From NCBI GenBank assembly GCA_018436855.1, contig JAHDKO010000034.1:1-64000 (forward strand): a stretch of DNA of 64,000 nt. The letters run 5' to 3'. This DNA comes from Deltaproteobacteria bacterium. GTDB taxonomy: Bacteria > Desulfobacterota > Desulfomonilia > UBA1062. The notes under the pieces were generated by a model. It had not been told where the DNA came from. It did no database searches and saw only the letters and a program-made list of their open reading frames with translations. A program made the translations under genes and the position numbers. Below are positions 1-8,347 of this stretch, piece by piece. Each line of letters opens with the position of its first letter. Position 1 is the stretch's first letter.

Positions 1-241
1 GGCATATATTGCCAATTATTACAACTTATTAACTACTCTGATTGCAAGATAATACCAGATGTCTTCAGGATTGTTATTCAGTCAATTGCTATGCCTTAAA
101 AGTGTTTGGGCAACAGGCCGTTGAGACCTGACCCCGATCCTGACATTCCCTTCAACAGTGCGGACTTGACAGGTCGATGGGCCTGTCCTGCACAGGTCCA
201 TGCAATTGATGAACCGGTCTTTCAAGGAATGGTGAGGAGGG
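1..241. other. Intergenic leader of the window, no gene seen
   Basis: The first 110 bases are AT-rich and the rest is GC-richer. I see no open frame with a ribosome binding site or a family signature. A weak 6-bp hairpin, GACAGG at 168-173 with CCTGTC at 182-187, lies downstream of the minus-strand TPR gene. It has no following T tract, so I do not call it a terminator. Confidence 0.5.
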
Positions 242-1087
242 TCAGTCTTTCGGCAGGGGCCGGGGCGGCGGATCGGACTCTTGCGCTGAGACGTTCGCGG
301 AGGGCTGCCTGCGGGGGAGATCGTCGTCATCCTCTCTCCTGGACCTGGCTCCGCCCTGCTCCAGCATCTCTTTGCGGATGAGAGATTCGAACTGCTTGGC
401 CTCCCGGGAATACGGATTGGTGGCGATGGACTTCTCGATCCATTTCAGGGCGTTGGTCCAGTCTTTCGCATCGTAGTACAGGCGGGCCACGTTGAAGTAG
501 AGGTTCTCGTCGCCGGGGGAGATCTCGATGGCCTTCATGTAGTTCGCCAGCGCCTCCTCCACCATGTTGGCCTTTCTCAGCTCGATGCCGAACTCGTTAA
601 AGATGTGCTTGTTTTCTTCTTCAAAGATGGCCTCGATCTGGGAGAGCTTCTGGAACACGTTCTTCGCCTTGTCGACCTGGCCCATCTCCATGTACAGGGT
701 TCCCACGCCGAAGTTGGCGCGGATGCTGTCCGGATCGATCTTCAGAGCGGAGTTATACTCCCACTCGGCTGAGTTGAACTCCTTGCGCGAGCGATGTTTT
801 TCCGCCAGCGCAATGTGCTTGTCCGTGTCGCGTTCCTCCTTGTTTTTCACTTTATAGCCGGGCTCGAAGGTGTATTTGTTCATGAATTCGTCGTAGGGCA
901 TCTTGATGACGATGCCGGTGGGCTGTCCTTCATTCCCGAGATAGGTCACCTGTATGAGTTCATCATCCAGCTGTTCCGCGCGGCAGTAGTTTTTGACACG
1001 CTGGGACTTCTTCGTGTGCCCGGTTCCCAGGGTGATGGTGGTTTCCTCAAAAAAAACCCCTTTGATCTTCTTGATTGCATTGTCCAT
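242..1087 (-). CDS. TPR-repeat protein
   Basis: A 281-residue soluble protein of unknown specific function. Residues 1-85 form an unrecognised N-terminal domain. From about residue 95 to 225 there are three to four tetratricopeptide repeats, visible as the helical spacing around 'SALKIDPDS', 'KAIEISPGD' and 'KSIATNPYS', which normally serve as protein-binding scaffolds. The tail is charged and proline-rich (RREDDDDLPRR, PPPRPLP) and probably disordered. No signal peptide or membrane segment is seen, so a cytoplasmic location is inferred. The start at 1087 is the ATG that begins the conserved-looking segment. The same frame stays open far upstream, but only over proC on the other strand. It is divergent from proC. 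Confidence 0.75.
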   Translation of the reverse strand: MDNAIKKIKGVFFEETTITLGTGHTKKSQRVKNYCRAEQLDDELIQVTYLGNEGQPTGIVIKMPYDEFMNKYTFEPGYKVKNKEERDTDKHIALAEKHRSRKEFNSAEWEYNSALKIDPDSIRANFGVGTLYMEMGQVDKAKNVFQKLSQIEAIFEEENKHIFNEFGIELRKANMVEEALANYMKAIEISPGDENLYFNVARLYYDAKDWTNALKWIEKSIATNPYSREAKQFESLIRKEMLEQGGARSRREDDDDLPRRQPSANVSAQESDPPPRPLPKD

Positions 1088-1118
1088 AGCCTTTTTATCG
1101 GAAGATAAAAATCTTATG

Positions 1119-1149
1119 TTTAGAATATTTTGCCGGGAATGGGTATAAT
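1119..1149 (+). promoter_or_regulatory. Possible sigma-70 promoter of proC
   Basis: A perfect -10 hexamer, TATAAT, lies at 1144-1149, 65 bases before the proC start. The best -35 candidates (TTTAGA at 1119, or TAGAAT at 1121) are poor, so the call rests mainly on the -10 box and on its position in the divergent gap. Confidence 0.4.
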
Positions 1150-1213
1150 GGGGAAAAAAGAGCACCCGGTGAGCAAAAGCGTACCATCTTGAGTGAGAAG
1201 GGAGGAGAATACC

Positions 1214-2014
1214 ATGGCTGCTGTCGGTTTTATCGGTGCCGGGAATATGGCCGAGGCGATAATAGGGGGCGTACTCGAGAAGGGCTTGTACGCACCCTCG
1301 GACGTCATCATATACGATGTCCGTCCCGAGCGCATGGAGGAGATGCACGGGCGCTACGGGGTCGAGACGGCCGGAGGCACTCCGGAACTGGTGGAAAAGA
1401 GCGGATTGGTCATCCTGGCGGTCAAGCCCGATAGGATCGGCGCGGTTCTGGAACAGGTGCGGGAGCCTCTTGCAGAAAGGCTGATCATCAGCATCGCCGC
1501 AGGGGTCCCCATCGAGTCCATCCAGGCGGTCACCGGGCTGCAGTCCCGGGTGATCCGAATCATGCCCAACACCCCGGCGCTGGTGCTCGAGGGGGTTTCC
1601 GCACTGTGCCCGTCGCCCTCGTGCTCCTCTGAAGACGTCAAGACAGCGGAGGAGATATTCTCTGCCGTAGGCATATGCCGGCAGGTGGAAGAGAAGCATA
1701 TGAATGCGGTGACCGCCCTGTCCGGATCGGGCCCTGCCTTCTGCTTCCTCTTCATGGAGGCCCTCGCCGACGGCGGGGTGCGCGCGGGGCTTCCCAGGGA
1801 GCTCGCCCTGGAGCTGGCCGGCGCGACCCTGAAAGGGGCTGCCGCCATGGTCCTGAAGACCGGCAGGCACCCCGGGGAGCTCAAGGACATGGTGGCGTCT
1901 CCCGGAGGGACCACCATCGAAGGGGTCGGCGTGCTGGAGTCCAGGGGCTTCAGGTCCGCGGCCATGGACGCGGTGTTCGCGGCATATCAGAAGGCGTCGC
2001 GCCTCGTCTCTTAG
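1214..2014 (+). CDS. proC: Pyrroline-5-carboxylate reductase
   Basis: A 266-residue enzyme that reduces 1-pyrroline-5-carboxylate to L-proline with NAD(P)H, the last step of proline synthesis, in the cytoplasm. The Rossmann motif GFIGAGNMAEAI is at residues 4-15, 'IMPNTPA' sits near residue 117, and the family signature 'SGSGPAF' and the C-terminal 'SPGGTT' segment are present. Length is normal for the family. The start at the ATG at 1214 is preferred over an in-frame GTG at 1193, because GGAGGAG at 1201-1207 gives correct spacing only for 1214. It is divergent from the TPR gene and convergent with the LOG-family gene. Confidence 0.97.
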   Translation: MAAVGFIGAGNMAEAIIGGVLEKGLYAPSDVIIYDVRPERMEEMHGRYGVETAGGTPELVEKSGLVILAVKPDRIGAVLEQVREPLAERLIISIAAGVPIESIQAVTGLQSRVIRIMPNTPALVLEGVSALCPSPSCSSEDVKTAEEIFSAVGICRQVEEKHMNAVTALSGSGPAFCFLFMEALADGGVRAGLPRELALELAGATLKGAAAMVLKTGRHPGELKDMVASPGGTTIEGVGVLESRGFRSAAMDAVFAAYQKASRLVS

Positions 2015-2071
2015 GCTCTCGCGGGCCCCGTTCATCTGCAAGAAGGACCCGAGACCGTCAGGGGGATTCGC

Positions 2072-2725
2072 CTAGACCCTGGTGTTCTTGATGATCTCCA
2101 CCGCATCGCCGGGCGAATCCACCACGGTGAAGATGGCCAGATCCTCCTGAACGATCTTCATCTCGCTGAGCATGGTATCCCGCATCCAGTCCAGGAGCCC
2201 CCCCCAGAAGTCCGAGCCCACGAGAATGACAGGGAAGGGCTTCATTTTGTCTGTCTGGATGAGCGTCAGGGATTCGAAGAGCTCGTCCATAGTGCCGAAC
2301 CCGCCGGGGAAGATGACATAGCTCATGGCATACTTGATGAACATGACCTTTCTCACGAAGAAATAGCGGAAGTTGAGGTGGACATTCGTGTAGGGGTTCA
2401 TGGCCTGCTCGAAGGGGAGCACGATGTTGAGCCCCACCGACTGGCCTCCCGCCTCGAACGCCCCCTTGTTCGCCGCCTCCATGATGCCGGGGCCTCCGCC
2501 GGTGATCACGCAGTAGCCCTCCCGGGCGAGCATGCCGGCGAGCTCCACGGCCATGCGGTAGTACTTGTCGTCCGGCCGGCACCGGGCGGACCCGAAGACG
2601 GTCACGGCCGGTTCCAGGGACGAAAGGGTCTCGATGCCGTCCACGAACTCCGCCATGATGCGGAAGATTCTCCACGACTCCTGAGGGCTGATCTGATCGA
2701 TGAGGTATCTGTCGTTTTTTTTCAT
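2072..2725 (-). CDS. LOG-family (TIGR00730-type) nucleotide-binding protein
   Basis: A 217-residue Rossmann-fold protein of the LOG / 'lysine decarboxylase-like' family. Characterised members are cytokinin-riboside 5'-monophosphate phosphoribohydrolases or nucleotide pyrophosphatases (PpnN). The two diagnostic motifs are both present: 'GGGPGIMEAANKGA' (residues about 76-89) and 'PGGFGTMDELFE' (about 142-153), which supply the catalytic Arg/Glu region. The true substrate in this organism cannot be read from sequence. The start ATG at 2725 has AAGGAG a few bases upstream. It is divergent from the PHP gene, with about 70 bases between them. Confidence 0.9.
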   Translation of the reverse strand: MKKNDRYLIDQISPQESWRIFRIMAEFVDGIETLSSLEPAVTVFGSARCRPDDKYYRMAVELAGMLAREGYCVITGGGPGIMEAANKGAFEAGGQSVGLNIVLPFEQAMNPYTNVHLNFRYFFVRKVMFIKYAMSYVIFPGGFGTMDELFESLTLIQTDKMKPFPVILVGSDFWGGLLDWMRDTMLSEMKIVQEDLAIFTVVDSPGDAVEIIKNTRV

Positions 2726-2793
2726 GCGTGCTCCTTGCCTTGCCGCCCGGTATTCCCTCCATGCGGCCGTTGTGCTATGGGTTCACCAGCGTG

Positions 2794-3657
2794 ATGATCG
2801 ATCTTCATGTTCATACAATACATTCCAGCGACGGGCAATATTCCCCTGCAGAGATCATCTCTCTGGCAGCAGGCCGGGGGGTGCGCACCTTGGCCTTCTG
2901 CGACCATATGGACTTCCTCGCTGTGCCCGAAGGGCTGGATGCCGCCCGCGCCGGCAATGTCGAGCTCTTCAGCGGTGTCGAGATATCCGCCGCCTTCAAG
3001 GGCCGGGAGCGCCATCTGATCTGCTACGGGTTCGATCCGTGCGACTCCCGCATCCGCGAGTTCATCGACCGTTCCTGCAGGCAAATCTGGCGGGGTGTTT
3101 CCGCCATCATCGGACGCTTCCGGGAGATGGGCTTTCTGCTCGAGGAAGGCGACATCGCGGGGTGGAGAAAATCGGTCCCGACCGGGGTGACCTTTCTCGA
3201 TGCGCTGGTGAAGCGCAATCCCCGCGACCCTCGGATACTCCGCTATACCCGGGGAGACCGCTCCGGTTCCCCCTACCTGAACTTCTACCAGGACTTTTCC
3301 CGGGCAGGACTCGGAGAGGCGGTTTCCTCCGGCCTTCCCGATCTGGTCCAGGCCATTCGGGACGTGGGACCCTGCGGTATTCTCATCCTGGCCCATCCCG
3401 GGGAGATGGACAGGGCGAGCCTCCGGGAGCTGAAGGCACACGGGGTTCAGGGAATCGAGGTCTACAGCACCCACCACGGGCTTGCGGTCACCGAGTATCT
3501 TGCCGGATGTGCCGCCTCGCTGGGTCTCCTCGCGAGCGCCGGGTCGGATTTTCACGGTGAGCGGATCAAGCCCGGCATCGGTCTGGGCGACGTGCCAGGA
3601 CAGCCGGATGCGGCCCTGATCGAAGCGATCCGGGAGAGGATGTCCGCCTGGCAGTGA
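2794..3657 (+). CDS. PHP-domain metal-dependent phosphoesterase
   Basis: A 287-residue member of the PHP (polymerase and histidinol phosphatase) superfamily. The metal-binding motifs appear in order: LHVHTIHSSDG at residues 4-14, FCDHMD near 36-41, LAHPGE near 201-206, and GSDFHGE near 249-255. They predict a trinuclear metal site and hydrolysis of a phosphate ester or nucleotide. The substrate is unknown, and histidinol phosphate is possible but the gene is not near his genes. Start 2794 (ATG) begins just before the first motif. An adjacent GTG at 2791 is an alternative, and neither has a clear Shine-Dalgarno sequence. A second, different PHP enzyme lies at 35619-36491. Confidence 0.88.
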   Translation: MIDLHVHTIHSSDGQYSPAEIISLAAGRGVRTLAFCDHMDFLAVPEGLDAARAGNVELFSGVEISAAFKGRERHLICYGFDPCDSRIREFIDRSCRQIWRGVSAIIGRFREMGFLLEEGDIAGWRKSVPTGVTFLDALVKRNPRDPRILRYTRGDRSGSPYLNFYQDFSRAGLGEAVSSGLPDLVQAIRDVGPCGILILAHPGEMDRASLRELKAHGVQGIEVYSTHHGLAVTEYLAGCAASLGLLASAGSDFHGERIKPGIGLGDVPGQPDAALIEAIRERMSAWQ

Positions 3658-3716
3658 GCGGGCGGCGGAAACAGAGCCAGGGGCGTGAAGGGCGGGTCGC
3701 GGGGATACGGTGCGCG

Positions 3717-5336
3717 TCATTGCTCGATGATGACGGGCTCGAGGAGTATCACCAGCTCGTCGGTTTCCACGGTCTTGATCTTCTGGCTGAAGAGGTAGCC
3801 CAGGACGGGGATGTCGCCCAGGATGGGGATACTCTTTTTCTGATCGGCGAGCCCCTTGCTGATGAGCCCCCCCAGCGCGACGATATTTCCGCTCTTGACC
3901 CTGAGTTGCGTGGTGGCCTCTTTCAGATCCACGGTGGGGAGAGTGTAGATATTCCCGCTTATGGACGTTTCCCTCAACTCTACGACCCTGCTCTTGATGG
4001 GGGTGATGCTTAGGTTCACCTGGTTCGTCTCCAGATCGATGTACGGTTGCACGCCGAGCATGACCCCGTCAAAGATGGACCCGATGGTGACCTCGGGCGA
4101 GGTGATCGTGGTCCCGCCCTCCACCGTGGTGATGGTCAGCTCGATCTCCTGGATGTATGAGGTGTTCGTGCCCACGCTGATGAGTGCCGGCTGGCCGTTG
4201 GTCACCCTGATCCTGGGGTTGGAGAGCACCTTGATCTCTCCGTACTGGGCCAGGGCGTTGAGCGCCGCGTCGAACCCGTGCTCCTGTGAACTCACCTGAA
4301 TCTCCAGGGACGGAACCAGGTTGTCCGTGGAGAGGGCGAGGTTTTGCTGGATGGGGTTGAACACGTAGTCGCCGATGCTTCCGTGGATACTGGACCAGTC
4401 GATGCCGTACCGGCACGAGTCGCTGAGGCTGACCTCCAGGATCTTTGCCGTGATGAGAACCTGTGAATTGTAATAGGTTTTCAAGGTCCTGATATACGAT
4501 TCTATCCGTTCCACGGCGTCTCTGCGGTCGTTGATCTCCAGGAAGCCGACGGTCCGGTTGAGCGAGTAGGTGCCGTGCGGCGTTAGGGAGGAGCGGACGA
4601 CCTGCTCTATCTGTGCATAGATGTCGATGTCTTCCGATGTGGTGGTGTGCCTGATGAAGAATTCGCCGGATAGAGGGGTTGTAGAGTTCCCATCACTCGA
4701 GCTCGAGCCCAGGACATCGCCTCCCACCGAAAGACGCGTCTCCTTCCGGGACGAGACGAAGTTGAGGTGAAAGGCCTTCGATGCCGTTCCGCGGACGTAC
4801 AGGCAGTTTCCCCGGACCTCCGAGAAGACGTGCAGGGAGGCGGAAATGCCTTCCAGGGCCTGTTCCAGCGGGGTGTTGTTGAAGGCCACCGTGACCGGCC
4901 GTAAAGGAATGAGTGTGCTGTTCGATCCCGAGCTCTGCGAATTCCGAGTGTCTCCCCCTGGCTGATCCGGATGCACCGGGGCAGGGTTGGGAGAAGAAGG
5001 AGGCGTGTCCGACTGCGTTGCGACAGCGGTCACATCCGCACTGACGAGCCGGGAGTCGATGACCAGATCGAGTCCTGCAACCTCGGCGATGGCGGAGAAG
5101 ATGTCGGTGAACGGAGCGTTTTTTGCCGCCAGGGTGATGGTCTTGTCCGAAAGAGGGCTTTTTTCTTCCACCACAGGGGGTTTCACCTCGGGGAGCGGAC
5201 GCGGAACAGGGGGCGTTGTCTCACTGGTCTCTCCTTGTACGGTAAAGTCCTCTTTCTCCATGAGCCTGTCCGTGGAGCATCCCCACAGCAGGGCCATGAT
5301 GCACAGGTAGAGCATGTGCCTAGTACACTTCGACAT
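3717..5336 (-). CDS. mshL: MSHA-like type IV pilus secretin (MshL/PilQ family)
   Basis: A 539-residue outer-membrane secretin lipoprotein, the pore through which the pilus leaves. Residues 1-20 form a lipoprotein signal with lipobox LLWGC (Cys20). Residues 65-160 form an N0/STN-like domain interrupted by a Ser/Pro/Asn-rich stretch at about 107-141. A second ring domain follows. The secretin domain fills the C-terminal 250 residues, ending in 'LGGLISKG...IPILGDIPVLGYLF', the usual secretin signature. The start at 5336 has GAGGAG seven bases upstream. It overlaps the PilP-like gene by 17 bases and is the last gene of the pilus operon. Assignment to MshL rather than PilQ rests on the neighbours (MshE, MshG). 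Confidence 0.92.
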   Translation of the reverse strand: MSKCTRHMLYLCIMALLWGCSTDRLMEKEDFTVQGETSETTPPVPRPLPEVKPPVVEEKSPLSDKTITLAAKNAPFTDIFSAIAEVAGLDLVIDSRLVSADVTAVATQSDTPPSSPNPAPVHPDQPGGDTRNSQSSGSNSTLIPLRPVTVAFNNTPLEQALEGISASLHVFSEVRGNCLYVRGTASKAFHLNFVSSRKETRLSVGGDVLGSSSSDGNSTTPLSGEFFIRHTTTSEDIDIYAQIEQVVRSSLTPHGTYSLNRTVGFLEINDRRDAVERIESYIRTLKTYYNSQVLITAKILEVSLSDSCRYGIDWSSIHGSIGDYVFNPIQQNLALSTDNLVPSLEIQVSSQEHGFDAALNALAQYGEIKVLSNPRIRVTNGQPALISVGTNTSYIQEIELTITTVEGGTTITSPEVTIGSIFDGVMLGVQPYIDLETNQVNLSITPIKSRVVELRETSISGNIYTLPTVDLKEATTQLRVKSGNIVALGGLISKGLADQKKSIPILGDIPVLGYLFSQKIKTVETDELVILLEPVIIEQ

Positions 5337-5757
5337 GGATAGTCTCCTCAACGCCGTTTTTGTATCGAATGGTGACCGCGCCTTTTTCGATGGCCTTCAG
5401 GGTGAAGGCTCCGGTTTCATCACCTACCTGCATCTTTCTGCCGTCAATGATGCAGAAGCTCTTTCCGTCGTTTTTCACGATCATGCTCACGAAGACCGGG
5501 GCGGGATTCTCCGGCCCCAGAGAGTCGTCTTCCTCGTCCGGACTGTGCGGGGAGAATACATTTCTGATGACTCCAGCCGTATTCGAACGGGCGCCCCCTT
5601 CCGGAGAGAATCCCAGCCGATCGATATAGCTGAGAAACTCCGGCCTGTCCGGAACATAGGGTGTATGACCGGAAAGGAACAGGAGCATGATGATGCCCGC
5701 GAGAACGGCGATAAGCGGGGATGCGAAGAGGGCGAAGACTCCGGCGTCTATCTTCAC
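5320..5757 (-). CDS. PilP/GspC-like pilus assembly protein (MshK position)
   Basis: A 145-residue inner-membrane protein with one N-terminal transmembrane helix (residues 8-29). A linker follows, then a small C-terminal beta domain (residues about 85-145) with the pattern 'GRKMQVGDETG...KAIEKGAVTI'. That pattern matches the homology region of PilP and GspC, which contacts the secretin N0 domain. It sits directly upstream of the secretin, where mshK or pilP is expected, and overlaps both neighbours (ATGA with the PilO-like gene at 5754-5757). Function is inferred from fold pattern and position; sequence identity to named proteins cannot be tested here. Confidence 0.75.
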   Translation of the reverse strand: MKIDAGVFALFASPLIAVLAGIIMLLFLSGHTPYVPDRPEFLSYIDRLGFSPEGGARSNTAGVIRNVFSPHSPDEEDDSLGPENPAPVFVSMIVKNDGKSFCIIDGRKMQVGDETGAFTLKAIEKGAVTIRYKNGVEETIHVEVY

Positions 5758-6152
5758 GGGTGACTCCCTCCCATCCTGAAGCCGGCCACTGCCAGCCGTA
5801 TTCCCACGGGCGTGCTCAGTACCAGGGCCCTCTCCAGGAAAAAGAATCCTTCTGCATAGGTTGAAACGAGCTTTTCGTGGAGATCGCTGAAGTTCTTCGG
5901 ATAGAGCGTGATGTCATAGCTCACGTCCGCAGTCTGCTCACCGGAGAGCTCTCCCAGTTTCTTCCAGTGCATTCCGAGAGCGTCGAGCTTCTCCTGGTAT
6001 ACCTGCCGCTCGGACCGTGCGCGCATGATCGAGGTGAATTTGGCCTGGTTGTACCGGGTGTCTGCCCGCTCGGAGAGATAGAACCAGCACGAAGAGATCA
6101 CACAGAGCATGCTGACAATGCTGAAGACGACAGCCAGGCGATAGATCCTCAT
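5754..6152 (-). CDS. PilO/MshJ-like inner-membrane pilus assembly protein
   Basis: A 132-residue protein with one N-terminal transmembrane helix (about residues 5-25). A coiled-coil-like stretch follows (residues 30-60, rich in Glu/Gln/Arg), then a small C-terminal domain. This layout and its place between the PilM/N-like and PilP-like genes match PilO/MshJ, which form the inner-membrane alignment complex. The start at 6152 overlaps the upstream stop as ATGA. The open frame continues 36 bases further upstream, but that start would lie inside the preceding gene. Motif evidence is weak; the call rests mainly on synteny and topology. Confidence 0.65.
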   Translation of the reverse strand: MRIYRLAVVFSIVSMLCVISSCWFYLSERADTRYNQAKFTSIMRARSERQVYQEKLDALGMHWKKLGELSGEQTADVSYDITLYPKNFSDLHEKLVSTYAEGFFFLERALVLSTPVGIRLAVAGFRMGGSHP

Positions 6153-7639
6153 CTCTTTACCTCGCATTCCACGGTGTAGCCGGCCCATTGGTCCGTATGG
6201 CGGAAGGTGGCCCCGGCAACCGGGTAGTGCTCCTGCAGACCGGAAAGAAAGGTGGAAAACAGGCTCTTCGACAGCGGATACTGAGCCCTGATGACACCCT
6301 CGATCTTCACCTGGAACACCGCGCTTCCCGGGGAAGGCATGGCGGAGGGTTCCGGGAGGTCCAGGGATCCATAGGGGTCATCCGATTCCGTCCGTGCACC
6401 CGGTCTCACAACCTCCACCCGTTCGATGGATGTCTGGGCGGGAACGGCGCCGGTGATGGCGCCCAGCATGGCGTGGAGCCTGGGCTCTGATTCGAAGCGC
6501 TGATACAGGGCGATGAGCCCGTTGATGCGATCCGGCTCCATGTATTTGAGAAGTGCAGAACAGTCGTGCTCCATCAGGGTCATGTCGTGGGTGTATGCTT
6601 GCAATGCTGCCTCGGTCCTTTTCTCGAGATCCCGGCTCTCCCATGAACAGCGCAGGCCCAGGAAAAAGATCAGTGACGCGCACGTGATCATCACCAGGGA
6701 AAGCAGAAGAGAATAGCCCGCGTAACGGGCAAGCGTTCTGGCCCGGCGGTATGGGCCGGGGGTGAAGTCATATGCACTGCCGGATACGTTTCCCAGGAGC
6801 TCGGGCGCACAATTGCCATGGCCGGGAAGGTCTTCCGGCAGCAGACCGGCAGCATCGATATCGTTTTCACGGAGATCCTCGATGCTCATTTCGCCCCGGC
6901 CCGCCGTGAAAACCGTCCGGGGTGTCTCGTTGTAACTGACCCGCAGCAGAGAGGTCATCTCGCTGATACCGGCCAGGGTTTCGGCGAGGAGGTCAAAGGA
7001 GCTGCTCTTCTGGATGGTGATCAGATGATAGATGATGCCTGCTTTCGTGCCGATGATCCGGACGGACTGATCGTCTTCGAACATCACGACGCAGGTTTCC
7101 TTTGTGGTCTTCCCCGCCACCGCTGCGATGGATGCCTCGATGGGGCAATAGGCATCGAGCAGGATGTCACTTCCGTTCAGGACCGAGATTCTGTCGACAT
7201 CGGTCGCCGGGATCGCCAGGTATGAGTAACGGGCCCTCACGGCGTCGATGTCGGAGATCTTGGCGTATGAGACGCAGTAGTCCTCGTTGAACAGGCCGGT
7301 CTTGTCTATCGTGGACCGGATATGGGCAAGGGTGGCATCTGCCGATACGCTTGAGAACTCACCCACATCGGCGTATGCGCTTCTCGGCGGGAAACATGCG
7401 CTCACATGCTTGCCGCGGAGCACGGAGGAGGAAAGCTCGCCCGCTCCCGAGGCTCGAACTTCTTCGAGACGGATCGTTCCGGCCTCCCTCGTGTAGCGGG
7501 CCGCCTGGTATCCGTTGTCGGTCAGTGAGATGGTGTATCCTGTTTTCCCGCTCTTTCTTATCACCTGTCGTCTCGCTCGGAGCCGGTTTTTTCTTCTTTC
7601 CGGCGGGTTCAGCAGTGCAGGGGAAACACTTTCCCCCAC
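6149..7639 (-). CDS. PilM/PilN-like fusion (MshI-like) pilus assembly protein
   Basis: A 496-residue protein that appears to join two pilus functions. Residues about 30-290 form a cytoplasmic domain of the actin-like PilM type, seen in its length and in segments such as 'TVFTAGRG'. A single transmembrane helix at about 308-330 and a 160-residue periplasmic PilN-like part with a coiled coil follow. It would couple the cytoplasmic ATPase to the periplasmic PilO/PilP ring. The start is GTG at 7639 with only a weak AGG upstream, so it is uncertain; the frame is open upstream but has no better start codon. It is placed between the second pilin and the PilO-like gene. Confidence 0.7.
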   Translation of the reverse strand: MGESVSPALLNPPERRKNRLRARRQVIRKSGKTGYTISLTDNGYQAARYTREAGTIRLEEVRASGAGELSSSVLRGKHVSACFPPRSAYADVGEFSSVSADATLAHIRSTIDKTGLFNEDYCVSYAKISDIDAVRARYSYLAIPATDVDRISVLNGSDILLDAYCPIEASIAAVAGKTTKETCVVMFEDDQSVRIIGTKAGIIYHLITIQKSSSFDLLAETLAGISEMTSLLRVSYNETPRTVFTAGRGEMSIEDLRENDIDAAGLLPEDLPGHGNCAPELLGNVSGSAYDFTPGPYRRARTLARYAGYSLLLSLVMITCASLIFFLGLRCSWESRDLEKRTEAALQAYTHDMTLMEHDCSALLKYMEPDRINGLIALYQRFESEPRLHAMLGAITGAVPAQTSIERVEVVRPGARTESDDPYGSLDLPEPSAMPSPGSAVFQVKIEGVIRAQYPLSKSLFSTFLSGLQEHYPVAGATFRHTDQWAGYTVECEVKR

Positions 7640-7683
7640 GCCTGTGTTCTCGGATTTCAGAGCGAATTTCTTTACGTTGTTCT

Positions 7684-8346
7684 CTATTCTAGGCGTCCGT
7701 GGAGATAGGTCAGGGTCACGGCATCGAGGATGTCGTCATAATCCGATGCCTGGGGAGCACCCGGCTTTGCAAAGCGGTTGTTGTCGCCTGACTGGGATAC
7801 GATGCCGTTGTGGTTGTCGTCGTTGGGGGTGTCCGCCTCAAGATTTTTTCCCGAAGAGATCACCACGAAGGCGGCCCTGATGCTCGTATCGTCGCAGAAA
7901 AGGCCTGGCGCGTGAGATCCGGATATGAGCTCGGCCAGACGGTCCTTGAGCTCATCGGTGGTGGAGGAGGTGGCGAGATAGGGATCGACGGAGTAGAAGA
8001 GCGGTTTGGCATAGGAATCCGTGCCCGGAATGCCCAGGGTCTCGTGGGGGAGATAACCTCTCTGGCGGTTCACGGTCTCAGAGCCGTCCGTGCCGGCGGC
8101 CGCCCAGGGGAGCCTGCCCGTGGCCAGGGCGTATCCGATGACCGCGGTCCTGGCCTCCCTGACGATGGCACGGCTTTCATTGAGCTTGTTCTGGTTGACG
8201 AGCAGGGGGATGAGCCCGGCGCCCATACTCAAGAGGATGCCCAGAATCACGAGCACAAAGGCCAGCTCGATCAGGGTGAACCCCTTCGGGCGCTCCGGCC
8301 CGTACCTGGCACGAAAGGGAAGTCGCAGCATCCGGTCTGTCGCCAT
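7684..8346 (-). CDS. Type IV prepilin-like protein (second pilin)
   Basis: A 220-residue protein with a class III signal peptide. The prepilin peptidase site is K21-G22^F23, with Glu at +5 and a hydrophobic helix (FTLIELAFVLVILGILLS). It therefore inserts in the inner membrane and is assembled into a pilus or pseudopilus. The globular part contains 'DDNHNGIVS' at 176-184, which resembles a DxNxNGxxS calcium loop. The start at 8346 has GGAGGAGG upstream; only one base separates it from the mshG stop. Because it sits inside the assembly genes rather than beside the major pilin, it may be a minor pilin. Confidence 0.85.
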   Translation of the reverse strand: MATDRMLRLPFRARYGPERPKGFTLIELAFVLVILGILLSMGAGLIPLLVNQNKLNESRAIVREARTAVIGYALATGRLPWAAAGTDGSETVNRQRGYLPHETLGIPGTDSYAKPLFYSVDPYLATSSTTDELKDRLAELISGSHAPGLFCDDTSIRAAFVVISSGKNLEADTPNDDNHNGIVSQSGDNNRFAKPGAPQASDYDDILDAVTLTYLHGRLE

Positions 8347-8347
8347 A

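Noticed and set aside
1088-2041. Upstream extension of the TPR gene frame on the minus strand over proC
   Set aside because: It is antisense to a complete, conserved proC and low-complexity in sequence; the real TPR protein starts at 1087.
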